Assembly (NCBI GenBank): GCA_031400505.1
Contig: JANNPZ010000006.1
Span: 88,268 to 152,267, forward strand
Direction of reading: 5' to 3'
DNA: 64,000 nt
Source of the DNA: JAIYDJ01 sp031400505
GTDB taxonomy: Bacteria > Pseudomonadota > Alphaproteobacteria > Rhodobacterales > Rhodobacteraceae
The notes beneath the pieces are model-generated. The model worked only from the letters and a program-made list of their open reading frames with translations. It ran no database searches and had not been told where the DNA came from. Positions 63,631 through 64,000 of the stretch are shown here, piece by piece. The number at the start of each line of letters is the position of its first letter. Within the stretch, counting starts at the first letter, position 1. Position numbers and translations under genes: made by a program.

Positions 63631-64000
63631 AGACTTGCTCCTTGTTGATGATGCTCTTTTGCCTCGGGTCTGCCCGTTGATCCGGCAGGGTTTGTTGTGG
63701 CGCTGTACAGGTGGCAGGCGACCATGCGCCCAGGCTCTGCCTGTACCAGTTCGGGCTTCTCGCTGCGGCAACGGTCAAACACGCGCGGGCAGCGGGTGGA
63801 AAAGTTGCAGCCCCGGGGCGGATTGGCGGGCGAGGGTACATCGCCCTTCAGGATGATCCGCGTCCGGGTGCTGGCGTGATTGGGGTCCGGTTCCGGCACC
63901 GCCGACAGAAGCGCCTCGGCATAAGGGTGCAGCGGGCGGGCATAAAGGTCGTCACGCGGGGACAGCTCTGCGATCCGGCCCAGATACATCACCGCCACCC
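63627..64000 (-). CDS. Oligopeptide ABC transporter ATPase, C-terminal part
   Basis: About 123 codons are visible; the gene continues beyond the right edge. The visible part is the end of the nucleotide-binding domain (VAVMYLGRIAELSPRDDLYARPLHPYAEALLSAVPEPDP) and the oligo_HPY C-terminal extension with PANPPRGCNFSTRCP. This is the OppD/OppF-type ATPase end. ATGA overlap with the binding-protein gene marks it as an upstream member of the same operon. Confidence 0.92.
   Translation of the reverse strand, partial: VAVMYLGRIAELSPRDDLYARPLHPYAEALLSAVPEPDPNHASTRTRIILKGDVPSPANPPRGCNFSTRCPRVFDRCRSEKPELVQAEPGRMVACHLYSATTNPAGSTGRPEAKEHHQQGASL

Overview
The window is a gene-dense, GC-rich stretch of chromosome from an alphaproteobacterium, most probably Rhodobacterales (Roseobacter/Paracoccaceae group). 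The evidence is the trpGDC-moaC-moeA-lexA block, a LexA operator of the alphaproteobacterial GTTC-N7-GTTC type, a VPLPA-type CTERM protein, Rhodobacterales-type hypothetical families, the GatB plus GltX route to Gln-tRNA, and protein similarity remembered from that order. I see no prophage, insertion sequence, CRISPR array, integrase or conjugation gene. Almost everything is core or lightly accessory metabolism, and no obvious new multi-gene system stands out.

Layout. 1-14 kb: end of gatB, a gene-poor gap, a VPLPA-CTERM exported protein, a DUF4177 protein, a HisC-like aminotransferase, valS, an ABA4-like/membrane-protein operon with a divergent TetR regulator, an Lrp regulator, an ornithine decarboxylase with a probable leader RNA, a DUF2235 hydrolase, an N-carbamoylputrescine amidase gene broken by one in-frame TAG, and an alternative oxidase. 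14-33 kb: gltA, gltX, comEC, lexA (SOS box), moeA-moaC-trpC-trpD-trpG, a YibQ-like deacetylase, then a leftward series fabI, lysE-type exporter, xanthine phosphoribosyltransferase, aminotransferase, ppiD-like foldase, trpE. 33-44 kb: pdxH, a double cold-shock protein, DUF192, tRNA-Pro(TGG), selO, kbl-tdh (threonine to glycine), a flavin reductase, pcm-tolC, a PopZ-like protein, a DUF6280-like protein and efp. 44-64 kb: an operon of tyrosine phosphatase, ABC exporter and YgfZ; a class V aminotransferase; a DenD-like dehydrogenase; DUF305; a PuuD-like hydrolase; a D-lyxose isomerase; an L,D-transpeptidase lipoprotein; kynureninase; an isoprenylcysteine methyltransferase-like protein; pntAB; a small exported protein; DUF3422; and a leftward oligopeptide ABC transporter operon that runs off the right edge.

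Genes working together: trpE and trpGDC cover the first steps of tryptophan synthesis and kynU degrades kynurenine. kbl and tdh convert threonine to glycine and acetyl-CoA. Ornithine decarboxylase and the broken aguB are alternative routes to putrescine. moaC and moeA serve molybdenum cofactor. pntAB balances NADPH.

The most interesting non-coding signal is a family of at least six extragenic elements. Each has a core TTCATCTTGGC-like box, then AAATATCC, then a G-run and a GC hairpin. Four of the six begin 3-6 bases after a stop codon and in the sense orientation of that gene, so they look like portable 3'-UTR modules. Other points worth a look are the aguB nonsense mutation, two long poly-G tracts at a regulator and at a start site, a TetR operator overlapping a near-consensus promoter, and a 13-bp tandem repeat entering the 3' end of kynU.
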